A DNA stretch of 64,000 nt from Gymnorhina tibicen (lineage: Eukaryota > Chordata > Aves > Passeriformes > Artamidae). This document shows positions 24,801-38,787 of the stretch, in pieces (the first letter of the stretch is position 1; the number at the start of each line of letters is the position of its first letter). The DNA lies in contig VXAZ01007996.1 of NCBI GenBank assembly GCA_013399875.1, positions 930,001-994,000 on the forward strand, in the 5' to 3' direction. The notes under the pieces are model-generated. The model saw only the letters and a program-made list of their open reading frames with translations. It made no database searches and was not told the origin of the DNA. The translations under genes were made by a program, and so were the position numbers.

Positions 24801-26342
24801 CCTCGCATCCCAAAGCAGAAGAAAACCATGACAGAATTTCTATGCTTTCATACAGCACTGCCTTGCACAGAGTAAAAATTTTTAAAATGTTTTTCTTAGT
24901 TTAGTGTTCATAATGTTCCTTCCAATAGGAAAACTGTTCTCAGATAATCATGTGAGAAAGTAACATTGTAACAACTGTTCCAGTGTTTAAAAAAATGATA
25001 CTGACTTTTCAATTATGAGAAATTTTCAGAAGATTATGCTTAACGGCGAATCATGTTACTGACTGGCAAATCCTACCAACAGAATGGCTAATTTTACAAA
25101 GTATGGCAAGCTATTTAGTAATAAACCTAAATTTATTCTTTGCACTTCAGTGGTGCTCACAAATTACGCACTTAGATTTTATCATCGTAAGTGATAAATC
25201 TGTCTTGTGTTTTGCACACAGAATGACTTTCACAGTACAAATAGAACTGTGGCAACATAAAAAGTACAGTCTACCCTCTTGGTTGTGGTTATTTCTAATT
25301 TATGAAACATATAATAGCCAAAGCTGTCTAGATGGCTCAAGCCAATTAGAAAGAGTCCCAATAGATATGCATTCCCAAAATACGTATTTCATGATTAAAA
25401 AACAAGCTTCATCCCCTTTTCAGTTTTGTTTGTTCAGCCTCAACTACAACCTCTAATGCAACTCACAGGATGTTGGGTTATATATATTACACAGAAAGTC
25501 TCTGTAGGTAAAAGAAAGTTATTACATAGCCTCTGGAAATAAATAATGTACAGTCTACAAACAGAAAGCACCTTCTTTCCCATGCCATATGCCCCCAGCA
25601 ATCATTGATACATCCTTTCAAGAGACAGACAGACAACTGTGTAAATAAATAGACTCTTATGAACTGCATTTTGATAGCCATATAAATGAAGAGTGCATTC
25701 ACTATTTAATTAATCTAATTAACATACCAGCTTCCCAAATCTTTGGGAAAACATCAATATGCCTATAGGTATCCATTCCCAAAATCTGGTATTTCATTTA
25801 GTAATCTTAAAAGGATGTCAGAAAAGCAATGTCACAGATCTGCAATCTTCACCACTTGCTTGGTGGATTATTTCTTGCCACCACAGCACACCTCCTTCTT
25901 TGAGGGCTCTCTGAAACACAGCAAATCAGTGGGAAGAGGAAAAACATGAGCCATCCTTCTCTGTGCCTCTTGCCCACAACGTCCTTGGAAGGCAGAGCGA
26001 AGAAACACTCAGGCCCAATCTGATTTGATGAAGTGTTTTCTGCCCATTGTGCACAGGGACAGTGACTCCATAAAGCAGAAGGCAGTAGAGACTATGACTC
26101 ATGAATTGTGAACGGGAACTCTGAACCTCCCGTCTGCGGACGGCCGGACTTGCAGTGACTTTCAGCCACGAAGAACTGGCCTTCTATTACCATCTGTTAT
26201 TCATACAGGGAGTGATGCCATATTACAGCATAATGAGATCTCTATATTACACCCAGATACCATTTAGGAAAAGCAGTTTTGCCTTATTTAACAAAAGCAG
26301 TATACGCATATTCTCAAACGTTGTTGATTGTTTATTTGTAAA
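21851..26342. other. Intron 3 segment, no gene seen
   Basis: Mixed sequence with a second short GC-rich patch near 22750-22930 that opens a 133-codon minus-strand frame without a recognisable domain. There is a small CpG cluster at about 26130-26150. No named repeat found. Confidence 0.5.
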
Positions 26343-26500
26343 AATCATAGAGTGATTCAGGTTGGAAGGACTCTTGAGGTCTGGATACAAAGCACTGCTA
26401 AAAGCAGGATCAGCTGCAGTATCAGACCAAGTGGCTCAGGACTTACCCAAATGTTTTGAAACTTCCAAGGATGGAGTGTGGACTTTGTTGTGTACATTTT
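26343..26500 (-). mobile_element. CR1 LINE 3' fragment, antisense, diverged
   Basis: AATCATAGAGTGATTCAGGTTGGAAGGACT, an antisense CR1 3' end, is followed by GGATCAGCTGCAGTATCAGA, GGCTCAGGACTTACCCAAATG and CTTCCAAGGATGGAGTGTG. These align with the CR1 consensus words (GCTCAGG, CTCCAAGGATGGAG). Similarity fades after about 26500. Confidence 0.85.
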
Positions 26501-29429
26501 ATAATCAGTGTGCAGGGATATAAATGAATGGATAACCTGTGCATCTGGCTTAGCAAACACTGCCAGAGGGCAGCCAGGAGATGCCAAGGAAACAAATTTA
26601 GTCCATTGTCCATAAGGCCCATTTCCTTCTTAATGGCCACGTACCCCTTCCATCTCTGGGAGATGCTGCCTTGCCTGCTCTGTGAGCACTAAAGGTTGTC
26701 TCAATCTTCTCTGTAAATCAAGATGACACTTGCTGTACACTGAGACTGCCCACTCCTCAAAACCCAAAAATGCCTTTAAAAACATCAGAGGAATGATCAC
26801 CACTCATGCTACAAAAGCACATTTCTGCTTTTACAAAAACATCCCCTATTTACAAGTATATCCCAAAATGTTAATTGTGACCAAATAAAGGAGTCTTACA
26901 CAAGAATAATCTGTAGTACAGCTTTTTCTCTCAGGATCTCCCTCTAAGTGGGCACTGAAATAACTCCAATCCATAAAATTTTCTCCTATGTTCTCATGCA
27001 ATAATAATATCAATGGAACTAATAAATCAGGATTCATTTGTCCAAAGATCCATTATTATATCAATAAAGCTACTGGTCTCAAACAAAGACGGTAGTATGA
27101 AAGCACGAGCACAAGCTTTTTACATGTTGAATAAAGCTCCCGAAAATGTTTTTCTCTGAAACAAATGCTAGCAATGTGAAATTTGATGACCTTAGCAGCA
27201 AGCAATCATAGGTAACTCTATATGGAACATGAATTCTAGGCCTAGGATATGGGTCTTTTGAAGACAAAATATCCACTCCTGGACTCTTTCCCAAGTTGCT
27301 GTAGAGAAGTTGTTTCAAGAATTCCTTCTTTATATATGTCCAGTTGACCATAGACAGCCGTATACAACATAGTTACAGGATTTTTTAGGTTTTGTGGGGT
27401 TTTTCTGGGTTTGTTTTTTTTTAAATGTTTGTTTTCTTTTACATTTCCCTTGTCTCTTTCAGATAGATTTTGTCTGCATAAGTTTATATGGGTTTTTATA
27501 TCACCTGTCTCCTCTTTTCAGAGTTTATAATAATTTCCATTTTCTGCAAGAACTTACACCCTCACACCTTCACATTCTGCCTCTAGTAATTAATTTTCAC
27601 TCCCACCCAAGATCTCTTAATTTCTGTAAGGATCAAGAGAATACCCAAACACTGAAAACTGCTTTATCCAAGAAAATTGAGATTTACTGTGACAAAATCT
27701 CAGCGGTCATTCATGTTTGGGAACAGAGATGCAGCTCTCAATGAACTACACCTCCTCTGTCCAACTGCAATGTTTAGAAAACCCAACCTAGATCTGGTTT
27801 TCTCTGTCCTATACATGAATCCTCCCAGTGCAGCTCAGAAGAGAAGACACACATGATTTCAACCAATTTGGTCAAAGAGAAAAGACTCCTCTCCAATTTA
27901 AAAAAGATTCCAGTAAACTGAGTTGTACATTTGGACACGAATTTCTCTGTCTTAAGCCACACGATCCAAGAAGCTGGAGTAGCAAGGGGTAGAGTTGTGC
28001 TGGACAGGAACACAAAGCCAGTTCATTTGTGGGTCAGGTGAGTTTGATCAGATGAACTCGGAGACTTCCTTGCTGAAGGAATATCTCCTCCTTCCCCAGT
28101 GCAACCAAGCAAAGCTGAACCTTATACCCTGTAAAGAAGGGTATATAAAACAGACCAGGGAAGAAAACTTTCCTCTTTCTCCAAACTGATGTGAATCCCA
28201 GACCAAGCTTTCCCCCTGCACTTAATCATTTCCAAGAGCTGCCCTGTTTTGAGTTTGCATGAATTACACGGTTCCACATGCTCTTTTACAGGATCTGTGC
28301 ACTTCACACCACGCCTTGTTGCCTCTACCACACAATTATTCTCGTTCTCCTTTTATCTAAGTCAGAGTTTAATCACATTTGCCAAGTAAGCAAGCATTAA
28401 GCTGTATCCCTGGGTGAGTTTCTAATGCTAACAGCATGCAACAAAAGGAGAATCCCATCACTTTATTGATTGTCTCCACACAAAAGCCAAAACCTGATTT
28501 AGCATGAATGGAACCATTTCTTATGTTTAAAGGCTATATCAGAATGAATGCTTACACTGCTTCTGAACGGGATCTGGAGAAAAGAGGATCACATTGCTCA
28601 AATGTATAAAGTTAAACACAATTCACATTAAAACTGTTTCAGAAGTTCCCCAAAACTGGCTAATTATTTGACTGCAATGTGGGAAATCAACTAAAAAGGT
28701 ACAAAACGGGATGATAATCCATCTTCCAAAATAAACTACACTCATTAGAATATTAATTTGGTTAGTCCACTTAGGATGTTGTATCATAGAGTGCAGAGCT
28801 ATAAAAGCTGTAACTTCAGATAAAAAAGCCCAAGCAAATCACTTTTCTTAGAATAAACGAAAAGGTATTTCTAAAATAATAACATAAGAGCATCAGCCTA
28901 ATGCTTATTTTACACTTGGATGCTTTCTAATATCCAGACAACCTCAGTGTGCAAATTGGTGTAGTTCGCAAAACTAATTAAGAAGATAGGATAGAAAACC
29001 TAGACATTATAAACATTTTAGGCAACTGATCAAGCTTCTTCATCTTTTCTTAATAGGTCTGTTCAACTACTTTCCCACCCACACAATCATTCTGAAGAAA
29101 GATTATGGAACAGGACACGTTTATAAACAAAATAAAATAAAAATATGAACCCCAAAAGACAACCATGTTTTCAGTTCATTTTAGAAAACAAGATTCAGAA
29201 GGAAATAACACAAGATGACACAACAGAGGAAAGATCACCCTTTTGCAGATCATTACGCTATGACTTTATGGGGTTCCTGACAGAAATTAGTTGTATTAAA
29301 TGGAATTCATCGGTGATGTAATTTAGGGATGAGGGATAAGGGGCTGTGAACAAGGGGGAGAAGTCATTTCATGCAGGGGCATGGGTGATTCCGATACTTA
29401 ACACTATCTCCCAAAAAGTGATTAGCACT
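26501..29429. other. Intron 3 segment, no gene seen
   Basis: AT-rich sequence with a G/T-rich low-complexity stretch at about 27380-27445. No recognised element and no convincing exon. Confidence 0.5.
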
Positions 29430-29760
29430 CTGCTGCAGACACCTGATTCCTGCCTGGCCTGTCCCCCGCTCCTGCCCGAGCAGCAGCAAGCAGGCAGTGT
29501 GGCTGCAGAGGTGGCCAGCTCAGACAGATGTGCTCCCAGCAAAGGGCCGTGCTCTGTCACACCCCACTGCCCGCGCCCTGCTGCGCTCACGAGGCGCGGT
29601 TGCCTGTGGCAGCTGTTTATAGATCTGCAGGTGGGTACAGATGAGGTGCGTGTATATATAAATACACACACAACGGGCGGGAGGGAGAGAGGGAGCAGGA
29701 GAGAGGCTGAGAAACTCCGCGTACTGAATTACTGAATACAGCACTCCACAGAGTCAGGAC
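29430..29760. promoter_or_regulatory. GC-rich intronic patch with a TATA-like word and GC box (candidate promoter/enhancer)
   Basis: The left part is CpG-containing (CCCGCGCCCTGCTGCGCTC and GAGGCGCGG at about 29571-29600). It is followed by TGTATATATAAATAC near 29649-29663 and by CGGGCGGGAGGGAG, a GC-box-like word, just after. The combination is promoter-like but can arise by chance beside the CA repeat there. Frames of 129 and 100 codons on opposite strands overlap and have no recognisable domain. Confidence 0.3.
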
Positions 29761-30212
29761 GAGCTCTTCCCATACACAGAGAGCACTACAAAACAAATCC
29801 CAGCTTCTCTGCAGCTGGCAGCCTGCGAGAAGACTCTCTTGTCCTACTGTATCCTACAGTGGGGAGACAAAGCTCTGCCAGCCTTCAAAGAAGGCCTAAG
29901 TACACCTTTAAACAGGATGTGCCATTTGCTCAGAATGTGTCATTTGTACAAAAATAAATCGTTAAGTAATCTTATTCCTTTTCATATTTTATTTGGGAGA
30001 AATCACAGAAATTTTTATGTGCTTTTCTTTTTATACAAAATATATCTGAACAAAGAAAGGATGAAGTAGGATGTCTCAATGTGGATCAACACAAAAGAAA
30101 AGAATATCAGTGCTCAATATCACCTTACAGCATAACTACTGACAAAGCACTCTGCCCAGCATTTGAGGGCCTTACTGGGGATATTCAGTGATTTCTTCAC
30201 AAGGACACAGTG
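29761..30212. other. Intron 3 segment, nothing recognised
   Basis: Ordinary intronic sequence between the GC-rich patch and a CR1 copy. No repeat or exon seen. Confidence 0.5.
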
Positions 30213-30502
30213 AAGCAAAGTTAGGACTTTTTACAAAGTCATGTAGTGATAGCACAAGAGGGAATGGCTTCGAACTGACAGAGGGCAGGTTCAGATGGGA
30301 TATTAAGAAGAAATTCTTTATTGTGAGGGTGGAGAGGCCCTGGCACAGGGTGCCCAGAGAAGCTGTGGCTGCCCCATCCCTGGAAGTGTTCAAGGCAAGG
30401 CTGGATGGGGCTCTGAGCATCCTGGCCTAGTGGAAGGTGTACCTGCCCACGGCAGGGGGTTGGAACGAGATGAGCTTTAAGGTCCAACCATTCTGTGATT
30501 CT
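30213..30502 (+). mobile_element. CR1 LINE 3' fragment, sense
   Basis: CR1 words occur in sense order: GGACTTTTTACAAAGTCATG, TAGTGATAGCACAAGAGGGA, AAATTCTTTATTGTGAGGGT, GCCCAGAGAAGCTGTGG, then GGTTGGAACGAGATGAGC and the 3' end ATTCTGTGATTCT. A few bases are missing before the terminal repeats compared with the family (GGTCCAACC instead of GGTCCCTTCCAACC). 5'-truncated and non-coding. Overlapping 80-codon frames on both strands come from the repeat. Confidence 0.95.
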
Positions 30503-33500
30503 TCCTCCGGGTATTCAGGTCCCCCTTTGTTCTGCCTCATGGAAACCAATTATGACAGCACTGTTCTATTTTTTCTCTGCTGAATTATCATGTGTTTTGA
30601 TACATGTTGTAAACAGGTTTGCCATTTTTTAACTTTTGAACTCCTTTCATTTTTTATGATTAGGAACAAGCCTCTACCTGCTGTCTGCTTTGCTCTGGCA
30701 TCTATTCTGTCTCCAAGTATCCTGTACAATTGAAGATGTTTTCCATTATCTCAGCCCAGTGCTGTCAGGACTCATTTTCTAGACATTTTGCTAGCATCCC
30801 TTGCAATTCACAAGTTTCAGAATATCAGACCCAAATCACTTCCCATTTTCAATAAGATGCAATATACAACACATACAGAGTTTCATCTTTTCCTTCTCCA
30901 AATCTTTAAAGTAGGATTCTCTATTACAAGAGCTATAAATGCTATCTGTGCTTTCAAAGAATCATGGAGAAAACATATGACCAAAAAGAAATTCCACATA
31001 CACTTTCTTATGTTGAATGGATTGCTTTTTGTGGCTATGCTATATAGCTTTGATCTTTTAACAGATTATATATATAAAAACAGAGTAATAAAAATAGCGG
31101 TGAACTAGTAATACATTTACAACTTTTATGGAAGGCTTTCATTATTATAGATCGTACAAAATTTAGAAGACAGCCCTATTTAGTAGTGATGTTTTTAAAT
31201 GAACACATTGAAGTGCAATACTCTCTTCTGTTCAAAAACTATAAGCCAAATTCAGAACCAGGCATAATATTATTAAAAGTATGAGTATACACAATTTATA
31301 TCTATTTAGAATTTCCAAAATTGAATTACTTTTTAATTACAATACATGCAATTCAGGCATAAGGAATTCAAGTACTATTAAACTCTCTGGGCTATAAAAA
31401 TATATTAAACTCCATCCCTCTAGCAGCTACCGATGACTTATCTGAGTCTAGCAAAGCAATATAGATTACTTTTCTTCCCAAATACCTTGGCAAGGTCACT
31501 TGTTTGAGAGTTGAAATGTAAATTACTTATATTACAGCAGTATCCTCAGAAGTTTTTCATTTTGTGCATTAGTTCTCCCTCATTCCATCTGTGCTATTTT
31601 AGGATTGTGAAGTCTGAACTGATTGTTTTCATAAAAAGACATGTTTGGGCAGCACTGAGACAACAATCTGGAAAGTGAGTTTCCCTTAATGCTACCAATA
31701 TTAATCCTTCTTCACCGTTCTTCACCCTTGCCCTACAGAATTCTGTATTTACGGAACAGTTAATCTTCCTTTGCTCCCCATGGCCTCTATTCCTCTAATC
31801 TCTCAAGGTCATTGCATTTTCGGCCTGGCCACAAGTCCACTCTTGACCCATCTGGTTTTGTGTCACCAACAAATTTGATCATGGTTGAAACTGCATCAAA
31901 GGAATACCCAACAAAGAAGATGTGAAGCAGCTGCAGATCAGACAGACAGGCAATAGTTTACAGTTTCCATCATGAAAAGAGTTTCTGTAAATGCAGCTCT
32001 CCAGAAGAGCCAAACACTCTTTGAGAACCAGTGCAAATTTCACATGTATAACAGATGCAGCACACCAGCATGGCCCATCATGAAACTTGTCTCCAAAAAG
32101 GCATTATTGTGATTAAGATCTTTCCCAAAGTCATGTCACTGAAAAACAGAGTGTTTCATTAAATGATAAACAATGTGATACCCCCTATTAAGACAGAAAC
32201 ACGTGCAAAAAAGCCAAACCAATACAAATATGCATAATAAGACCATCTTCTTTAAGCACCCTGTTCTTTAAAGCAGATATTCCATTTCTTTCTCCAAAAC
32301 CACAAGCCAGAGGGAAATACTTCTGCAGCACAACTGATATGTCCCAAACCAACAATGGATTCAAGTTGCTAAACTTCACAGATTTTTTTTTTTCTAATTT
32401 TCTGAGAAATACTCTTTCAGCTGTATTTCCAAGACAACTGGTAATTAAATCACATCTACATAGTCCCTATGGAGAATACATGAGTTTTTTCTGAAGTCCT
32501 ACTTAGTGTTTGCAGCAAGTAAGCTCTCAAATCAAATAGGATGGTGATGGACACTGCACATACTGTCTTACACTTACTTAGCATTTACTTCAACGCACTA
32601 TTTTAAAAATAAATTTAGAAAGCAGCAATCATTACTATACTAAACTGGCACCAAAATATTGCATAATCGGGCTCTCTGGATGCGAAATGCAATAAAAGCT
32701 TAGATACTGCTTCAGTTCCTAGTATTGAATCTTTATTGTCATGCTCTGGCCCTAATCAATACCCAGGAAGTTTTACTGGTGTAAATGGTAACTGTGTTGA
32801 TAATGATTTTATACTTATCTATCACATTTCCTTCAGAAAAATTCTCAGTATTCTACCAAACACAAGCACATGTAACAGGAGAATCAGTTTATACATCACT
32901 GATACCCAAACATTTTTTAAGTGGATGCAGGTGATACAATCCTGCTACACAGCAACAGGTCTAAAGTTCAGACAACTGCATGAAATGGAGCAGGAAGATT
33001 CCAAAAGACAGAATAAAACCCACAAAACTTAATTTGGGTGTGACACCACATCAAAGATTTCACAGAGTAGGGAAATACAAATTGATGGTCACTTTAGGAA
33101 GTTTAGCAGAACCAGTGAGTAGTTTCATTTTTTTTCTGTTGAATAAATTCTCTGTGCTACCACAAGATGCAGGTGGTTTCAGCGAGTCTGTGGGAAGATG
33201 ATCCCCACAATGTTTAATGAGACCAGCTCAGTTTTTCACACATACACGGTATCACAGCTCTTCCTGAGCAAGGGAATACCAAAGACAGCAGCAGCAGCTA
33301 AACCTAAATACTAAGAAACCCCTTCATCCCCCATCTGTCCCAACCACTGGCACCTCAGCCAATAGTTAGGATTCAGTTAGTTTTCCTTGCCTCTTTCTTT
33401 CCCATTCTTAGACATTTACATCCTAGAACAGATTGTCTTTCTAAAACTGGAAACTTAAGGATTTGTTAGTAACAGTAATAATGGCATTAAATTCATAATA

Positions 33501-35218
33501 TGGCCAGTCAAGTCCCTTGGGCTTTGTAATGCAGTTCTCATAAGCTTCCAAACACAAACACTACAAAGTGCTGGCCCTGGAAACAAAACAGAAGGAAAAA
33601 AAAGGAATGCAAATTATCCATGTGCCCTTCCTTTGTTTCATCTGTTTTCCTGTCTATGCAAAAGAAAGACTTTTTGTGTTAAAGTGTTTCAAAAATAATG
33701 CATTAACTTTTTTAAACTTGAAAACATTTTTATTTTTGCTTAATCCAGTCAGAAGTAAATACTGAACGTGGCCATTTTACAAACCTTTAAAAGCTGCTCT
33801 TTATTCCTGAAAGCAGTATGTTTTCCAGATCCTAGAAACTATAACATGCTCAATTTGTCCACATCAGTTACATTTCATGGCTTTATGTGGCGAGGCGTGA
33901 GACAATGTGCTCAACTACACAGCAAGCAAAACAATTGCTTGGGAGAAATGGAACTTCTCCAAAAGTAGAGATGAGAAAGTAAAAGCCTACAAAATTATTT
34001 CTGAAGTTTTTTGGTTATAAACAAAGACAACTCTGGAACTGAGTCACCAGACAATGACTGAGAAGATCTGGTACTTTGAAGGAGAAGGCTTTGTGAGTAT
34101 CATAAATCTGATATAGTCTATAGCAGTGATTACACACAGTAATAAAGCATCGAGCACACTACTGACGAGTTTTATTTAGCTTAATATGGAAGCAAACCCC
34201 CTTTGAAACAATGCAAAATACTTGAAAGCTCAATAGTATTGGCAAAAATATAATAATAATTAAAAGTCAATGGAGGAAGGAAATGAATTTGCCAGGTACC
34301 TCAGAGAAAGAACACCACTGTCCTTATGCTTCTCGGTCAAGCCTGGACATAACCAGAGGTGCTGGGAACTGTGCAGGTTCACTGCAGTCTGTGAACTATA
34401 GGGGAAACACTGACAGCACCTCCTCCTCACAATTCATCCACTCAGATCAGGGTTTCATGAAGAATCCTTATTCTACCTGTGGCACCGTTCCTTGGTCAAT
34501 GGGCTGATCACTGGAATCACCTGCCCGCTACCAGGGGGTAACTCCTGCGGTCTGCATGCACAACACCCTGTGACATACACACCAAACACACTACAGCAGT
34601 GCTGTGCACGCTGCTCACTGCACTGTTTGAAACAATTCTCAAACAACAGTGGTGCTTCTTTTCAGTTAGATCCTGTAAGTGGCCAAATTTAATTGCTCTC
34701 AGCCCCTTTATTAAAAGTAAGAGCTTGGCATCGTAGGGCGTGCCTATACAGTTCAAATATACACTGAGTAACTCATGTTTCAGATAGCTGCATTAGCACT
34801 TTGTTCTACTCAAATTAATTAGCCTTACTGAAAAGATGCATTTTTCCCCACAGCTTGTGATTTAGGTCTGACTTCTGACTACAATTTCAGTTAGAGTTGA
34901 ATAAACAATAATAGGATGCTATAGGCCACTAAATTTTTTTCAACACTTTTTTTTTAACAGAGAATTATTTTATTTAGACTCTAAATGGTAATTAACTTAG
35001 GAGTACACTCAGCAGTTGTAAAATTCATGCTGTTCTGCACTTGTAGAGGTACAAAGGGTCCCTTGTTTGCAATACTATGCTGGTCGATTCCTGTGGTAGA
35101 GCTGTTGATTCTCTGCATGAGTTTTCTCAGATAAAGCATGGCCTTTTAAATACTGGTGTACAGCGTATTTATAAAGCACATATTTTCCAAAGCTGGGAAA
35201 AGAAAGCTTATTGACTTA
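30503..35218. other. Intron 3 segment, no gene seen
   Basis: AT-rich sequence. A 106-codon frame at 30788-31108 has no recognisable domain. A weak LINE-like patch is listed at 31790-31905. Otherwise nothing recognised. Confidence 0.5.
31790..31905 (-). repeat. Possible old LINE (CR1-clade) fragment
   Basis: The words GGTTTTGTGTCACCAACAAA and TTTGATCATGGTTGAAACTG resemble the antisense CR1-clade motif that reads like TGTCATCTGCAAATTTGAT. The match is short and diverged, so this is a tentative call. Confidence 0.35.
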
Positions 35219-35278
35219 GATAATTTTTCAGTGTTTGATTTAAACTTTGTAATTTAAATCAAACACTGAAAAATAATC
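35219..35278. repeat. Long inverted repeat (22-bp perfect arms, 8-base loop)
   Basis: The left arm 35223-35244 (ATTTTTCAGTGTTTGATTTAAA, less its last bases: core TTTTTCAGTGTTTGATTTAA) is the exact reverse complement of 35253-35274. The loop is CTTTGTAA at 35245-35252. Pairing continues outward for three more bases after one mismatch, giving 26-base arms with one mismatch. It sits in AT-rich intron with no coding context. Confidence 0.97.
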
Positions 35279-38200
35279 AAAGTTTTATACAACGTATTTT
35301 TCAATTACGAAGGCAAGTTTTGTAATTACAAGGATGACAAGTATCAAAGAGAAATATATTACAAATAACATTTATAAACTGGAAATTTGAGGTACCTAAA
35401 AAGCGTATTTGGGATAAGTACACTCAAATTTGCTTTAGCATATCAAAAATAATAGTGTATTTCAGCTGACTAAAGCATCTTGAACTGAAGAAGCCATAGG
35501 AGAGCTGTCTTAATTTTCCTTTGGGTGTGTGCCAGCATAAAGCCAGGCAAGAGTGACTTCTAAGCTGCAGTGTTTTCAGAGTGGTGGCATGAAAAGTGCC
35601 AACACTATCAATTAAACAAAGATGGGAATAGTGCTCTCCCAGAGCATCAGCTCTGGATCTAGCAGCTGCTTACTTCACAAATATGAGCAGCTTGTTCTGT
35701 TTCAGAGCCTTCTAACTTTCATAAAGTAGATGGTTTTACAAACAGCACAAGATGTTTCTGAGGTTCTGGCAATGAAGGAAAATACATCTGCTATCTGATT
35801 GCTGAGCTATAAATTGAGTTTTCCACATAAATAATCCTCTCCATCTGTAGCATGAAGTGTAGGTGAAAAACATAAGGCTACCAATTCTGCTCTGTAAAAT
35901 TCAGGCATCACCTTTATGAACTAATTTCATACAAGGTCTCAGTTCTATTTGTTCCTGATAGAGCAAGGCATATAGCTTTTATACCGTAACCGACCAAAGC
36001 TTGCTTGCTCTCCTGAAATGAATACCAATTTTAAGAGTCAGAAGATGATCACAGCAGTGCTCAAAATACACACAAGATGCATGACAAGCATCACAAACAG
36101 GACACTAAAGTGCTCCATAAAAACCTGTCTGGTGTCTAAAAGGGTCTTTGAGATTTGACCAGCATGAGACAGGAGGTCATGAAGTCAAGTACTGAGCAGT
36201 GACACACACGGGTTACTATCAGATGAGCTCTGATCAGTGTAAGAGTATGCAACATCCCACACATTGTAAATAACTAAAGAGCTTTCAAGTTCAAAAGCTG
36301 CCCACATGGAAAATCTCCCGTACTTGGAAGGAATTTTCTTGACTCTGCATGATGTAGCTTCCTTACCAGGTTGCTCAAAGCAAAGAAGCAGTAGTCGTAA
36401 TACAAGAATAATTACCAAGAACAAGTCCTGTTTTGTGGAAGATATCTCCTCAGATTATCTGTCAGAGGCACTGAGTACTGCATAAAAGCCTACATAAACA
36501 CTCCGAGAGCTTTTAATCCATCTTTTACATGACTAATAAAAAACAATATTTAGAATTAGACCAAAGGCTGAAAAAGTATGTTTTAAAAATATTACAGAGC
36601 TTAGATATATGTATCATAGAAGGCAAACACAACCCTCCTTCCTCACAAACTTAAGAGGGAAGGTAATAGCTGTGTCCCTTTTATGTGTGAATAAAGCAGG
36701 CACAACACACAAACGGAATTCCAAAAGATGCAATTAATCAAAGCATCTCAAGGTCACACAGACAAGGTGTATTTGCAACCTAGAATACACAAAGCTCCGT
36801 CATTGTTGAGAGTAGTTATATCCTGCAGCTTGCTTGGGAAAGCTCCATGTGATCCTAGCAAAAAATATTGCCAAAGGAGGGACTAAAAACCTGATCCAGT
36901 GAAGCTGATTTTGATTCAACTCTGATGGAAAACAACTGGAGACTCAATGGTAGCAGAGGGCCTACAGTACTCATGAGACCCTGATAATAGAATGTAAATG
37001 GTATCCTGTGACGAAAAGCAAGAGAAAACACTGCTAGTTAACTATAAAACGTATTTGTCATAATTTAATGCTCTGAATATCGGTTCTCCAGCTTAAAACA
37101 AATCCTTTCCAGATGAAGCAGCAAAATACTACAAAATGTATTTTGCTCCAGTGTTGCAGCATACATGAATGGAAAAACAAGAAGCCAATTTCACAGTGGC
37201 TGATACTATCCTCACAAACAAAATATAATCTGTAATTAAAAGAAGTAATTGGCACACTACTTAGTTACTGCAAAATATATTCTTCAAATAACAATGTGAC
37301 CTGATGAAATAAACAGGTTTAAACATGCAAACATCACTTTTCTCCCTCTGCCGAGTGTCCTTAAGAAGTACTATTTAGCTTGCAAAGTAGCTGTGACAAT
37401 TTGACTGGTGTTGGTATAACCTGACTTCTCCATATAATGGATTTCCAAGTTTCCCATTAGCAGCCAACTGACAATGAGTGAAAACAACAAACAGAAAAAC
37501 ATTTCTACTTCATTACACATTAGGAGTGATTGTGTAGGAATATAACATAATACCAGTTTGTGGAATTCTGCCACGTGAGAAAGCAAACTGGTCATTTCCT
37601 TCTTTCCAACACCACACGTTCTCCTCCAGGAATATGCTGCCAGCTTTCAAGTTTTGGTACTCAGTGGAGTAGCTTTTTGATACACATGAAAGGAGAGTGA
37701 AAACAAACAGAGGATTTTCTGTTTAAAGATGTATTTTACACTACCTGAAGCTCTCCAGTTTCGAGTTTGACACATCTTAGTTTTATTCACACACAAGATG
37801 TTGTCTTCTCCCCTTCTACTTGTCTGCCTCATTCCAGATGTTACTTCTCCAAAATTGTATTTCAATTGATTATTCAACATTTACTTGTCACCAGTGCAGA
37901 AAAGAAACTGCCAAAAATGCAAGTATTTAAATTTTAAGTACAGCATAAAAATTAATGCTGTATGACAGTCATCACAGGATACATTCTCTAAACAACAAAA
38001 GACAGATTTTCCTTATGAAGCAAATCCAACTTGGTTCTTCCATGTTTGTTTTATTAAATAAAACTGTGGTGTGGTTGTCTATCTGAAGTACAATTCACTT
38101 TATTAATTCTAATAAAACAAATGGCCTCTGAATGGCAGATGTGAGATGGAACTTGTGCATCCTTGCTTCTTACCAGCTCGTGTCCTTGAGCTGATGTCAC

Positions 38201-38787
38201 TGTGAGGCAGCAGATACAGACAGAAGAACTGGTAGCAGGAAATAAACTGTGATATAGGTTACAGCAGCAGCATACTGCTTTGAGAAGATTTGGCCTTAGG
38301 ATGGTAGTGCCTTTAAACATGTGCTGACCTAAAATCCTATGGTTTAAGGACACTACATTGCAATAAACAAACAGAAAGCTTTGGCTCTTCACAAATTGTA
38401 CCCTGCTGGTCAGCTCTGTGAACAGAAATGTTCACACATCTCCTGTACAGAACAAACTGCCACCAGTGAAGGTTTTGAAGACTCCTAATAGGAATTACAA
38501 CACTGTCTCACGAAACAATCAACCCAGAGTACAGTCAGGAAATTAGGATAACTGCATTTTTTCCAATGGAAAAGAGCTATTTCTGGGGAAATGTCTGGAA
38601 GTTTACACAAATGAGCCTCCTAACCTTTCTTTCAGTAAACCTGCTGCTGAGTGATTTATGAAAAGAAACTTTCCAGTCAGCAAGGCCAGAATTAGAGATG
38701 TGTTTTTACCTTAACTTTCCCTGTAATGCACGTGTTAGTCAGATTTTAACTGCATCAGTAAAGGTGATCTTAGTCACTGGTACAGCA
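35279..38787. other. Intron 3 segment, nothing recognised
   Basis: AT-rich unique-looking intron. No named repeats and no frames with recognisable domains. Confidence 0.5.

Noticed and set aside
30172..30487. Overlapping 80-82 codon frames on both strands
   Set aside because: They lie inside a truncated CR1 copy.
30788..31108. A 106-residue ORF with hydrophobic segments
   Set aside because: It is an isolated AT-rich intronic frame without a recognisable domain or exon signals.
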